Source: Euryarchaeota archaeon UBA251
GTDB taxonomy: Archaea; Thermoplasmatota; Poseidoniia; Poseidoniales; Thalassarchaeaceae
NCBI GenBank assembly: GCA_002497905.1
Contig: DAFJ01000040.1
Span: 1 to 12,303, forward strand
Direction: 5' to 3'
DNA: 12,303 bases
Shown: positions 6,178 through 12,303 of the stretch, in pieces
Position numbering within the stretch: the first letter of the stretch is position 1
How the letters are laid out: every line of letters starts with the position of its first letter
Made by a program: the position numbers and the translations under genes
The notes under the pieces: generated by a model
What the model was told of the DNA's origin: nothing
Database searches by the model: none
What the model saw: the letters and a program-made list of their open reading frames with translations, nothing else

Positions 6178-8856
6178 GACCCAATCAGGTACTTCGCCTC
6201 TGTTTTCTTCCGCCTTTAGTGCATATAGGGCTTCCAATGCTTCACGAGGAGTCATGGTATCGGGTTCTAGTGTGGCAAGCCGATCAAGGAGTTCACGTTG
6301 TCTTGAATTCATCATTGATTCAGATGGTAATGATTTCTTTTCTTCCGATGATTCAGACATTTTCCCCTTGGGTAGCATCCATCCAAATAGGGAGGATTGC
6401 CCCTTTGGTCGAGCGAGAGGAATTCCTGATTCACCCGCCCTTGCTCCTTCGGCTTGCTGTTCTAGGAACATGAGTAGGTCTCTTGCACGTTCAATGACTG
6501 GTATCGGAAGTCCAGCTAGAGCGGCAACTTGCACTCCGTAGGAATCATCGCAAGGACCTTCGGCGATAGTGTGGAGGAATCGGATACTATTGTCGATTTC
6601 AGCGACTTGGACATGTATGTTCACTAATCCATCAACCTCTTCCTCTAGTCCTACGAGTTGGTGATAATGTGTTGCAAATAGAGAACGGCAGCCTGCTCGT
6701 CGGGCAAGGTCTTCAGTAACCGACCAAGCGATGGCTAAACCATCGAAAGTGGACGTGCCACGCCCGATTTCATCTAGAAGTACTAGGCTCTTCGGAGTCG
6801 CTCTACGTAGTATGTGTGCTACCTCAATCATCTCTACCATGAAAGTCGAACGTCCTCTCCGAAGATCGTCATGTGCGCCAACACGTGTAAAGACACGATC
6901 TACAATCCCTAATTTCGCTTTGGTAGCCGGTACGAAGGACCCTGCTTGTGCAAGAATCATGATTAGAGCAGTTTGACGAAGATAGGTCGACTTACCACCC
7001 ATATTTGGACCTGTGAGGAGTAAAAACCGCCGATTATCACTGAATGATATGTCATTTGGGACGAAACCGTCCATAGATTCGAGAACAGGATGCCGTCCTG
7101 CAGTAATATCAATTCGTTCGTCATCCAACATTTCTGGACGAACCCAGGACCGCTCACGAGCATGTGCTGCTAAACTGCTCAATACATCGATTGCAGCAAC
7201 TCTCCGTGCAATATCTGCAAGTTCAGAACTCCGCGCCTTAATCTGGTCACGGAGTTGTAGGAACATTCGATACTCTAGTTCGTTACCTCTTGAACCAGCA
7301 TTCAGAATCTGATCCTCCCATTCAGCGAGGTCGTCAGTAGTGTAGCGTTCTGCATTTGTTAGAGTCTGCCGTCGCCTGTAGTGCTCAGGTACCTTGTCAA
7401 TGTGAGTCTTGGTGATTTCGATGTAGTAGCCGAATTGACGATTATATCTTACTTTCAACGAAGGAATCTCCAATCGTTCTCGTTCCTCCTGCTCAAAACG
7501 TTCCAGCCAAGCTTTACCCTCACCAGATTGAGCACGCAATTGGTCTAATGTATCGTCCACACCGTTCTGGAAAATACCTCCATCACGTATTGTCGCAGGG
7601 GGTTCGTTCACAATTTTTTCTTCCAACATCTCACGCATACTATCGAGAGAGATCAGAGGTGCACCGAGATGGGGCAGAAGGTCATCCGTTGAAGCAGATG
7701 TCAATGTGGTCAAGTTAGGCATACGTGCCAGAGCATCAGTGATTGCCATTAGGTCTCGAGCATTTGCCCGATCGTATGCTAATCTCTGAGATAATCGCTC
7801 TAGGTCACGCATGGACTTGAGACACTCACGGATACTGCTCAGGCGCCTTGGTGCTTTGATTAGCGCCGCAATTGCTGCGTGACGTGAACCGATGGCTTCT
7901 CGGTCCAACAATGGTCGTAGAACCCATTCCTTGAGCATACGGCGCCCCATCCACGTTCGAGTCCTGTCGATAGCGTGAATGAGTGATCCATTACGTTCAC
8001 CAATAAGCGTCTGTGTGAGTTCGAGATTCCTTAACGTGGTCTGATCGAGAGCCATATGTGATGCCTCTTCTTCGATTGTGATTTCACGTAATGGAACTGC
8101 ATCTATGAGGTGCAGTGACCGAACGTAGGAGGCGCCAAGTCCACATGCTTCTAGTCCAATGGGCATGGAATCAAGATCGATTGAACCTAAATCGTTCATC
8201 TCAAGATGCTGGCGGACGGCTTCGATACTCTTCTTACTGGTCGATTCGAATGTCGAGATTGATACTCCTTCTACTTCCGAAATCACGGTTCGAAGTTCTT
8301 CCACTTTGGCATCACGATGTGTGCATACCAATTCAGATGGCCCCCATCGGAGTAATTCATCCCGTAAACGTTCGAATCCAGCGGATGCACTGAATTGCTG
8401 CACCCAAGCCCGCCCTATGGAAGTGTCAAGAATGGCAAGACCGATTCCATCTGTTTTCAACGAGATTGCCGCGAGTAATGCCGAACCATCCTCTCCAATT
8501 AGCGAATCTTCGTAAAGTGAGCCTGGTGTGTATACCCTGGTTACTACACGACGCAGAATTTTCTCACCAGGGAGAGGTTCAGGAGCCTGTTCACAGAGTG
8601 TGACCTTGTGTCCTGCTTTGACCATCTTCCGGAGATAATCTTCAACACTATGCCAAGGGATGCCTGCCATCGGAACAGGATTGTCTGAATTTTTGTCTCT
8701 GCTAGTGAGTGTGATGCCGAGTGTCTCGGCTCCGATGACTGCGTCCTCGTAGAACATCTCATAGAAGTCCCCCATTCGAAAGAAGAGGACGGTATCGGGG
8801 TGCTGTTCCTTGATTTCCCGATATTGATCCAACATTCCAGGGCCCTTGGACGCCAT
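6169..8856 (-). CDS. mutS: DNA mismatch recognition ATPase MutS (MutS1 type)
   Basis: MutS binds base mismatches and small loops and recruits MutL. The 895 residues follow the MutS1 order. The mismatch-binding domain has GDFYEMF (29-35), with F31 and E33 as the mismatch Phe-x-Glu pair. The connector and lever/core domains run to about 600. The ATPase has Walker A GPNMGGKST (616-624), DD and STFMVEM (663-676), Walker B LVLLDE (691-696), GRGTSTFDG and the FATHY His switch (H730). After the ATPase, QSSLFGWM (820-827) precedes a charged linker and a helical C-terminus. It fits the bacterial clamp motif and resembles an archaeal PCNA box. ATG 8856 is preceded by GGGGAG at good spacing. mutL follows five bases after its stop. 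No MutH is expected, since MutL keeps its own nuclease motifs. Origin by transfer from bacteria is likely from the family, but it cannot be shown here. Confidence 0.98.
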   Translation of the reverse strand: MASKGPGMLDQYREIKEQHPDTVLFFRMGDFYEMFYEDAVIGAETLGITLTSRDKNSDNPVPMAGIPWHSVEDYLRKMVKAGHKVTLCEQAPEPLPGEKILRRVVTRVYTPGSLYEDSLIGEDGSALLAAISLKTDGIGLAILDTSIGRAWVQQFSASAGFERLRDELLRWGPSELVCTHRDAKVEELRTVISEVEGVSISTFESTSKKSIEAVRQHLEMNDLGSIDLDSMPIGLEACGLGASYVRSLHLIDAVPLREITIEEEASHMALDQTTLRNLELTQTLIGERNGSLIHAIDRTRTWMGRRMLKEWVLRPLLDREAIGSRHAAIAALIKAPRRLSSIRECLKSMRDLERLSQRLAYDRANARDLMAITDALARMPNLTTLTSASTDDLLPHLGAPLISLDSMREMLEEKIVNEPPATIRDGGIFQNGVDDTLDQLRAQSGEGKAWLERFEQEERERLEIPSLKVRYNRQFGYYIEITKTHIDKVPEHYRRRQTLTNAERYTTDDLAEWEDQILNAGSRGNELEYRMFLQLRDQIKARSSELADIARRVAAIDVLSSLAAHARERSWVRPEMLDDERIDITAGRHPVLESMDGFVPNDISFSDNRRFLLLTGPNMGGKSTYLRQTALIMILAQAGSFVPATKAKLGIVDRVFTRVGAHDDLRRGRSTFMVEMIEVAHILRRATPKSLVLLDEIGRGTSTFDGLAIAWSVTEDLARRAGCRSLFATHYHQLVGLEEEVDGLVNIHVQVAEIDNSIRFLHTIAEGPCDDSYGVQVAALAGLPIPVIERARDLLMFLEQQAEGARAGESGIPLARPKGQSSLFGWMLPKGKMSESSEEKKSLPSESMMNSRQRELLDRLATLEPDTMTPREALEALYALKAEENRGEVPDWVEE

Positions 8857-8933
8857 TCATTCACTCCCCTACCGCAGAGCGGCTCAAAGAGAACTGAGCC
8901 TACGCATGATAAACAACGCGATGAGTTTTGGAA
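8857..8933 (-). promoter_or_regulatory. mutS leader with TATA-like element and two overlapping small hairpins
   Basis: These 77 bases separate the propeller gene from mutS. On the minus strand a weak TATA-like TTTATCA lies at 8913-8907, which would place a transcript start near 8884. A 6-bp perfect inverted repeat (8881-8886 with 8895-8900, loop of 8) and a 4-bp one (8872-8875 with 8879-8882, loop of 3) share two bases, so they cannot form together. The ribosome site GGGGAG is just below. The large repeat would only be in messages reading through from the upstream gene. It could end that transcript, but no T-run follows it. Confidence 0.35.
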
Positions 8934-10106
8934 TCACCAAGCGTCAAAGCCCATCACGTAGAAGTTCCTTCCAAGGATAATGATGGTTCCCAGGACAATC
9001 GTCAGGAAAACGGAATCGAAGAGAAGACCCGGTCGTGCTAGAGGGTCAGTGTAGTCGTCTGTATCAAGAGTCAAGGCGGATGAATCATCATAGACGATTC
9101 GAAGTAGCCCAGAGTCGGAGGATACCATTCTAGGATTTTCTCCCGTTGGTGAATTGATTCGCATGGAGTCGACCCCATTCGTCATGTCATAGGTTGAAAT
9201 CGATTGTTCATCATGGAGGATCCACAAGCGGCAGTCGGAATCCAAAGCCGCCGCGATGCCCCCTTCGAGGTCTGCGATGGAACGCACAACACCTGTGTCG
9301 GATATCATCACAGCCGAATCCGACGATACGGCGTAGCCAAGAATCTCATCATGTTCTGAGATCATCAGAGTATGGTATGGGTGGCCGCCCCCGTGTTGAA
9401 TCAGTGTCATATCTGGCTGAGTCCCCAAGGATGCGGATGCCATAAGGAGGACTTCTCCACTTGAGGTAGATGATATTGGATTGCTGAATGCACTACTCGT
9501 TGCTCGGACCAGAGCAATTGTCCCGGTCGAATCCACTTCGATACCCGCTAGGGTAATATCATCACTTGGTAGAGTCGCTGCAAGGCTGAGTGGGGTTGAG
9601 GTATGATCAAGGTCAAAAGTTCGGAGTTGAATCTCTGAATCGCGCTCGATAATTACCCATCCGCTTCGGTTATCTACTGCTACAGCATCGATGACAGTAT
9701 CTGTTGATGTAAGTACGTCAAGCTGGGTTATTTCTTCACCTCTGAGGTGGGCGAGCATACCCTCGTCACCACCGATGAACCAACCAATGGGGCTAGATGA
9801 TATTGAGTTCGGCGAACTATCCAAAGGGACAGGGGTGGGAACATCGCCTTCGAAGGTATGGAGTGTGTTTACGCCATTATCGCTGACAATCGCCGCACCT
9901 ACAGATTCGGAATATGCGATGTCAATGACTTCGACATCATCGGGAAAAAGGTCAATCGCGGCTTCGGTAGGCATACCATTCGCAGATTGGATTACTCCTG
10001 CTCCGATTAGTAGGATGCCGATGAATGCGGCGATAGGTATCCACTGGATAGTGTCGGCCTCCGCAGAGGTTGGAGTTCGATCGATGCCGCCTGCCACGGA
10101 CCTCAA
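8934..10106 (-). CDS. Unrecognised membrane protein, anchored at both ends, beta-propeller-like middle
   Basis: I do not recognise this family. The protein is up to 390 residues. A hydrophobic helix lies at about 22-40 (IPIAAFIGILLIGAGVI) and a second at about 361-379 (FLTIVLGTIIILG), ending in a short tail (NFYVMGFDAW). Between them are about 310 acidic residues rich in Ser, Thr, Asp and Gly. They contain repeating short strand patterns such as IDIAYSESVGAAIVSDNG, DAVAVDNRSGWVIIERDS, AAALDSDCRLWILHDEQS and RMVSSDSGLLRIVYDDSS. These resemble WD40/quinoprotein-like propeller blades, roughly six or seven. The likely layout is an external propeller held to the membrane by both ends. The start is uncertain. 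An in-frame stop at 10139-10137 leaves TTG 10106 or GTG 10097; GAGG precedes the GTG, but only three bases away. The overlapping 253-residue plus-strand frame (9691-10452) lacks these protein-like features. It is first in a same-strand run with mutS, mutL and the acyltransferase. A sensor or surface scaffold is possible; no function is claimed. Confidence 0.7.
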   Translation of the reverse strand: MRSVAGGIDRTPTSAEADTIQWIPIAAFIGILLIGAGVIQSANGMPTEAAIDLFPDDVEVIDIAYSESVGAAIVSDNGVNTLHTFEGDVPTPVPLDSSPNSISSSPIGWFIGGDEGMLAHLRGEEITQLDVLTSTDTVIDAVAVDNRSGWVIIERDSEIQLRTFDLDHTSTPLSLAATLPSDDITLAGIEVDSTGTIALVRATSSAFSNPISSTSSGEVLLMASASLGTQPDMTLIQHGGGHPYHTLMISEHDEILGYAVSSDSAVMISDTGVVRSIADLEGGIAAALDSDCRLWILHDEQSISTYDMTNGVDSMRINSPTGENPRMVSSDSGLLRIVYDDSSALTLDTDDYTDPLARPGLLFDSVFLTIVLGTIIILGRNFYVMGFDAW

Positions 10107-10194
10107 CCGGGACGAACGGTCCTTGAAGCATAGCCTTCACAGTAATGCAGAGGCTTGGTTTCTCCACCTAGAGTATTACGTTTCACGGAGTTGG

Positions 10195-10203
10195 AATTAT
10201 ATA
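10195..10203 (+). promoter_or_regulatory. TATA-like box for the rpl10e transcript (possibly bidirectional)
   Basis: AATTATATA at 10195-10203 is the most AT-rich element in the 132-base gap between the divergent genes. An archaeal start about 25 bases downstream would fall near 10225, just before the ribosome site GGGAGG (10227-10232) and ATG 10239. Read on the other strand it is TATATAATT and could also serve the minus-strand propeller gene, with a leader of about 65 bases. No clear BRE is seen. The rest of the gap (10107-10194) shows nothing definite. Confidence 0.5.
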
Positions 10204-10226
10204 CGCTGTGCAGGTCGCCCGAACCC

Positions 10227-10232
10227 GGGAGG
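10227..10232 (+). promoter_or_regulatory. Strong Shine-Dalgarno site of rpl10e
   Basis: GGGAGG sits six bases before ATG 10239. It fixes the L10e start there and rules out the longer reading from 10155, whose extra residues do not belong to the family. Confidence 0.8.
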
Positions 10233-10238
10233 AATAGC

Positions 10239-10778
10239 ATGGCACGCAAACCGGCAAAGATGTACCGCCGTCTTAGTGGACAGGCTTTCACTCGCCGCAA
10301 GTACACTGGTGGTGTGCCAAACAACCGTATTCTCCGCTTCCATATGGGAAACAGACCTCGTGCTGAGGCCGGAGATTTCCCAGTCATTTTACATCTTACT
10401 GCAGACAATTCGTGTCAGATTCGACACACTGCTCTTGAAGCCGGTCGAATGATCTCCAATGCTACGATTCGCTCAAATGCGGGCGAGGATGGATACGCTC
10501 TCCGCGTCCACACTTATCCACACCACATTTTGCGTGAGAATAAGCAGGCGACAGGTGCGGGTGCAGACCGTGTATCTCAGGGGATGCGTCAGTCCTTCGG
10601 TAAGAACGTAGGTACAGCTGCTCGTGTCAAGCGTGATCAATGCGTCATTTCCATCCAGACCGATCCTCAAAATTACCTAGCAGCTCGTGATGCTCTCCGA
10701 AAGGCAGGAATGAAACTCCCGACTCCCACTACAATCCGTCTCAAGAAGGGAGCGGAACATCTCAAGGGCTTGGTTTGA
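10239..10778 (+). CDS. rpl10e: 50S ribosomal protein L10e (uL16 family)
   Basis: This large-subunit protein is the archaeal/eukaryotic counterpart of bacterial L16. It sits near the peptidyl-transferase centre and the A-site tRNA. The 179 residues are the usual archaeal length. Recognisable blocks are MARKPAKMYR at the start, GQAFTRRKYTGGVPNNRI (14-31), FHMGN, the basic central region with HPHHILREN-like text (seen as YPHHILREN), QGMRQSFGKNVGTAARV and the C-terminal AARDALRKAGMKLPTPTTI. The start is set by ATG 10239 with a strong ribosome site. It is the first gene of a plus-strand set with hpt 38 bases later and dph2 after that. A TATA-like box upstream suggests its own strong promoter. Nothing is missing or odd. 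It is one of the best indicators that the window is archaeal. Confidence 0.97.
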   Translation: MARKPAKMYRRLSGQAFTRRKYTGGVPNNRILRFHMGNRPRAEAGDFPVILHLTADNSCQIRHTALEAGRMISNATIRSNAGEDGYALRVHTYPHHILRENKQATGAGADRVSQGMRQSFGKNVGTAARVKRDQCVISIQTDPQNYLAARDALRKAGMKLPTPTTIRLKKGAEHLKGLV

Positions 10779-10780
10779 AC

Positions 10781-10795
10781 GGTCTCTTCAAGACC
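10781..10795 (+). other. Small inverted repeat between rpl10e and hpt
   Basis: GGTCT (10781-10785) and AGACC (10791-10795) form a perfect 5-bp stem with loop CTTCA, two bases after the rpl10e stop. There is no T-run behind it, so a true terminator is doubtful. It may act as an mRNA end or processing structure that lets the ribosomal gene be expressed above hpt. Confidence 0.3.
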
Positions 10796-10816
10796 CTTAG
10801 GCCTCTGTGAGGGTTA

Positions 10817-11401
10817 ATGTTCTCTGAATCGCAAGCACTCCAGTTGCTCCAGGACAGCGTTGTCTCAGCCCCAGTTGTATGGAAGGGGGACTATCCATAC
10901 TTCATTCACCCTCTCACTGACGGAGTTCCACGACAAACAAGTGAACTCTTGTGTGCCACTCGTGACCTTCTTCTCCATCGGGTAGATTGGGAAAACGTTG
11001 ATCTTATTCTTTCAGTTGAGGCAATGGGTCTCCCTCTTGCTTCAGTTCTTTCAGTTTCTACAGGAATCCCTACAGTAGTGGCGCGCAAGAGGTCTTACGG
11101 TCTCGAGGGAGAACGTATCATTGATCAGTCAACGGGTTACTCTAAGGGTGAGATATGGATTAATGACGTATTATCTGGTGAACGGGTCCTCGTTGTGGAT
11201 GATGTGATTTCGACAGGTGGGACGATGGAACCAGTTCTTAGTGCGTTGGTAGATATGGGTGTGGAGTTAGCGGGAGTTTGGACGATATTCGAAAAGGATA
11301 AGGGAATGCAGAATCTAATCGATAAGCATGCGTGGCCTTTGCGTAGTCTTGTTCGAATCGAGATGGTAAATGGCGTTGTGAATGTCCTTCCATCCATATA
11401 A
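10817..11401 (+). CDS. hpt: Archaeal-type hypoxanthine/guanine phosphoribosyltransferase
   Basis: This enzyme salvages purines by joining hypoxanthine or guanine to PRPP, giving IMP or GMP. The 194 residues fit the archaeal Hpt family, which is related to adenine phosphoribosyltransferase. Signatures are a start with SAPVVWKGDYPYFIHPLTDG (17-36), the Ser-Val-Glu-Ala-Met-Gly base/core block (66-71), ARKRSYGLEGE (89-99), the TGYSKGE turn (106-112) and the PRPP loop VLVVDDVISTGGTM (124-137), whose two Asp residues and STGGT are intact. ATG 10817 is preceded by GTGAGGGTTA. The gene lies 38 bases after rpl10e with no promoter visible, so it is probably co-transcribed. Base preference cannot be read with certainty; an adenine enzyme is the main alternative, but the archaeal Hpt pattern fits better. 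Confidence 0.9.
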   Translation: MFSESQALQLLQDSVVSAPVVWKGDYPYFIHPLTDGVPRQTSELLCATRDLLLHRVDWENVDLILSVEAMGLPLASVLSVSTGIPTVVARKRSYGLEGERIIDQSTGYSKGEIWINDVLSGERVLVVDDVISTGGTMEPVLSALVDMGVELAGVWTIFEKDKGMQNLIDKHAWPLRSLVRIEMVNGVVNVLPSI

Positions 11402-11457
11402 TTGGACATAATCTAGTGCAACTTCTCAAATACAGGTCCTGTGAGGGCAGTTTAACC

Positions 11458-12303
11458 ATGGACCTTGAGGCTCACGAATTCCAACTCGATGATTTGGTCG
11501 AGAGAATCAAGGCTAATGACACACGTTTGGTTGCTCTTCAGGTGCCTGAAGGTCTCAAAATGCAGGCATTTGAGATGATGGATACAATTGAGTCAGAGAC
11601 TTCTGCAAGAGTAGTACTTTCTGCTGACCCCTGTTATGGGGCCTGTGATCTAGTACATGACAAGATGAAGAATATTGGAGTCGAGTTAGTTGCTCATATG
11701 GGTCATTCTCAGATGAACATAGATTCAGGCATGGATACTGAATTCATCCCTGTGACATACAGTCGCAGTCCTGAAATCGCTCCGGTTATACCTATCTTGA
11801 ATGCCCACAGAGATATTGCAATTCAGCGGGTCAATAATGCAACAGAACCACCTTCTTCAGAGGTTGAAGCAGTGCTTAAATTCGAAGACATGGTTGGACG
11901 AGTAGCTCCTCTTACAGATTCTAAACTTGGTTTAGTGGGTAGTATCCAACATCTACACCTTCTACCTACTTACAAGAAGTACCTCGAAGAAGCAGGATTT
12001 GATGTTACTATTCCAGTAGGCGGTGCTCGTTTGTCATTTCCTGGCCAAGTGCTAGGGTGTAACTATTCGGGCGACGATCCAACTGTCGGCCACTACCTTT
12101 TCTTGGGAAGCGGTGATTTCCATCCAATCGGATTAGTCATGCATACAGGTAAACCACTTGCAATGCTTGACCCATATACTGACGAAGCTTCAGAAATGGG
12201 TAGAGAGCGTATTGAGCGAATCTTGAGGCAACGTTCTGCACTAATTATGTCCTCTATGGACAAACAAAGGTTTGGAATTTTAATTGGGGCTAAACCTGGG
12301 CAG
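11458..12303 (+). CDS. dph2: Diphthamide biosynthesis protein Dph2 (3' partial)
   Basis: This frame begins at ATG 11458 after GTGAGGG and is open to the right edge, 282 codons. Dph2 carries out the first step of diphthamide formation on elongation factor 2. It moves the 3-amino-3-carboxypropyl group of S-adenosylmethionine to a His, using an unusual [4Fe-4S] cluster held by three distant Cys. Visible are VALQVPEGLK (25-34), SADPCYGACDL (55-65) with C59 at the first ligand position, VGSIQHLHLLP (160-170) and VLGCNYS (198-204) with C201 as the second. The third Cys should lie beyond the window. Archaeal Dph2 works as a homodimer, so one gene suffices. It starts 56 bases after hpt; the gap holds a weak ACATAATC that might be a promoter. 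Diphthamide occurs in archaea and eukaryotes, not bacteria, so this firmly marks an archaeal genome. Confidence 0.95.
   Translation, partial: MDLEAHEFQLDDLVERIKANDTRLVALQVPEGLKMQAFEMMDTIESETSARVVLSADPCYGACDLVHDKMKNIGVELVAHMGHSQMNIDSGMDTEFIPVTYSRSPEIAPVIPILNAHRDIAIQRVNNATEPPSSEVEAVLKFEDMVGRVAPLTDSKLGLVGSIQHLHLLPTYKKYLEEAGFDVTIPVGGARLSFPGQVLGCNYSGDDPTVGHYLFLGSGDFHPIGLVMHTGKPLAMLDPYTDEASEMGRERIERILRQRSALIMSSMDKQRFGILIGAKPGQ

Noticed and set aside
6164..6184. MutL start at TTG 6184
   Set aside because: It would add seven residues lying inside mutS; ATG 6163 has a strong site at eight bases and gives the normal MutL N-terminus.
6080..6541. Plus-strand frames of 153 and 115 codons across the mutL/mutS junction
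   Set aside because: They are antisense to well-conserved MutS and MutL sequence and show no protein features.
10155..10238. Longer L10e with an upstream ATG at 10155
   Set aside because: The extension is not found in the family, would start before the TATA-like box, and the strong ribosome site fits ATG 10239.
9691..10452. A 253-codon plus-strand frame crossing the propeller gene and the rpl10e start
   Set aside because: It is antisense to a protein with clear membrane helices and overlaps the first part of rpl10e in another frame. Its translation is low-complexity and shows no domain.
1..12303. Search for CRISPR arrays, insertion sequences, tRNAs, attachment sites or a defence island
   Set aside because: No regular direct repeats, transposase-like frame, tRNA-like cloverleaf or toxin-antitoxin pair was seen; nearly all bases belong to recognised or plausible genes.

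Overview
The window reads as a stretch of an archaeal chromosome, most likely a marine planktonic euryarchaeon of the Marine Group II/Poseidoniales type. This assignment is inference. Three genes have archaeal-type sequences: ribosomal protein L10e, an archaeal-family hypoxanthine/guanine phosphoribosyltransferase, and Dph2 of diphthamide synthesis. There is also an archaeal class III (pilin-type) signal sequence, and a TATA-like box lies about 25 nt before the expected start of the L10e transcript. Mixed in are genes of bacterial style: a MutS-MutL pair and a glycerolipid acyltransferase. Such a mixture is known from marine Euryarchaeota. The window is gene-dense, with no tRNA, rRNA, insertion sequence or CRISPR array that I can see. 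No gap between genes exceeds about 135 bases.

Layout. Left, plus strand (2-2558): the 3' part of a KaiC/ArlH-like RecA-fold gene with a degenerate P-loop, overlapping by one base a type IV pilin-like gene, then aroA (EPSP synthase). Centre, minus strand, transcribed right to left (10106-2565): a protein anchored in the membrane at both ends with a beta-propeller-like middle, then mutS, mutL and a PlsC/Sct1-type acyltransferase. aroA and the acyltransferase converge with six bases between their stop codons. Right, plus strand (10239-12303): rpl10e, hpt and the 5' part of dph2, diverging from the minus-strand block across a 132-base gap with an AT-rich TATA-like element.

How the genes work together. 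mutS and mutL form one translation unit: the last two codons of mutS are the ribosome binding site of mutL. They encode a methyl-independent mismatch repair pair in which MutL keeps the metal-dependent nicking endonuclease motifs. Both proteins carry sliding-clamp-type motifs. The one in MutS fits both the bacterial beta-clamp pentapeptide and the archaeal PCNA box. The RecA-fold protein and pilin probably belong to a surface-filament or secretion system whose other genes lie to the left of the window. The acyltransferase points to fatty-acyl glycerolipid chemistry, which is unexpected in a classical archaeon. The right block is housekeeping for translation and purine salvage.

I see no clear new multi-gene system such as a defence island. 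The most unusual points are the dead-looking P-loop protein coupled to a pilin, the clamp motifs of the repair pair, the acyltransferase, and the unrecognised doubly anchored propeller protein upstream of mutS.
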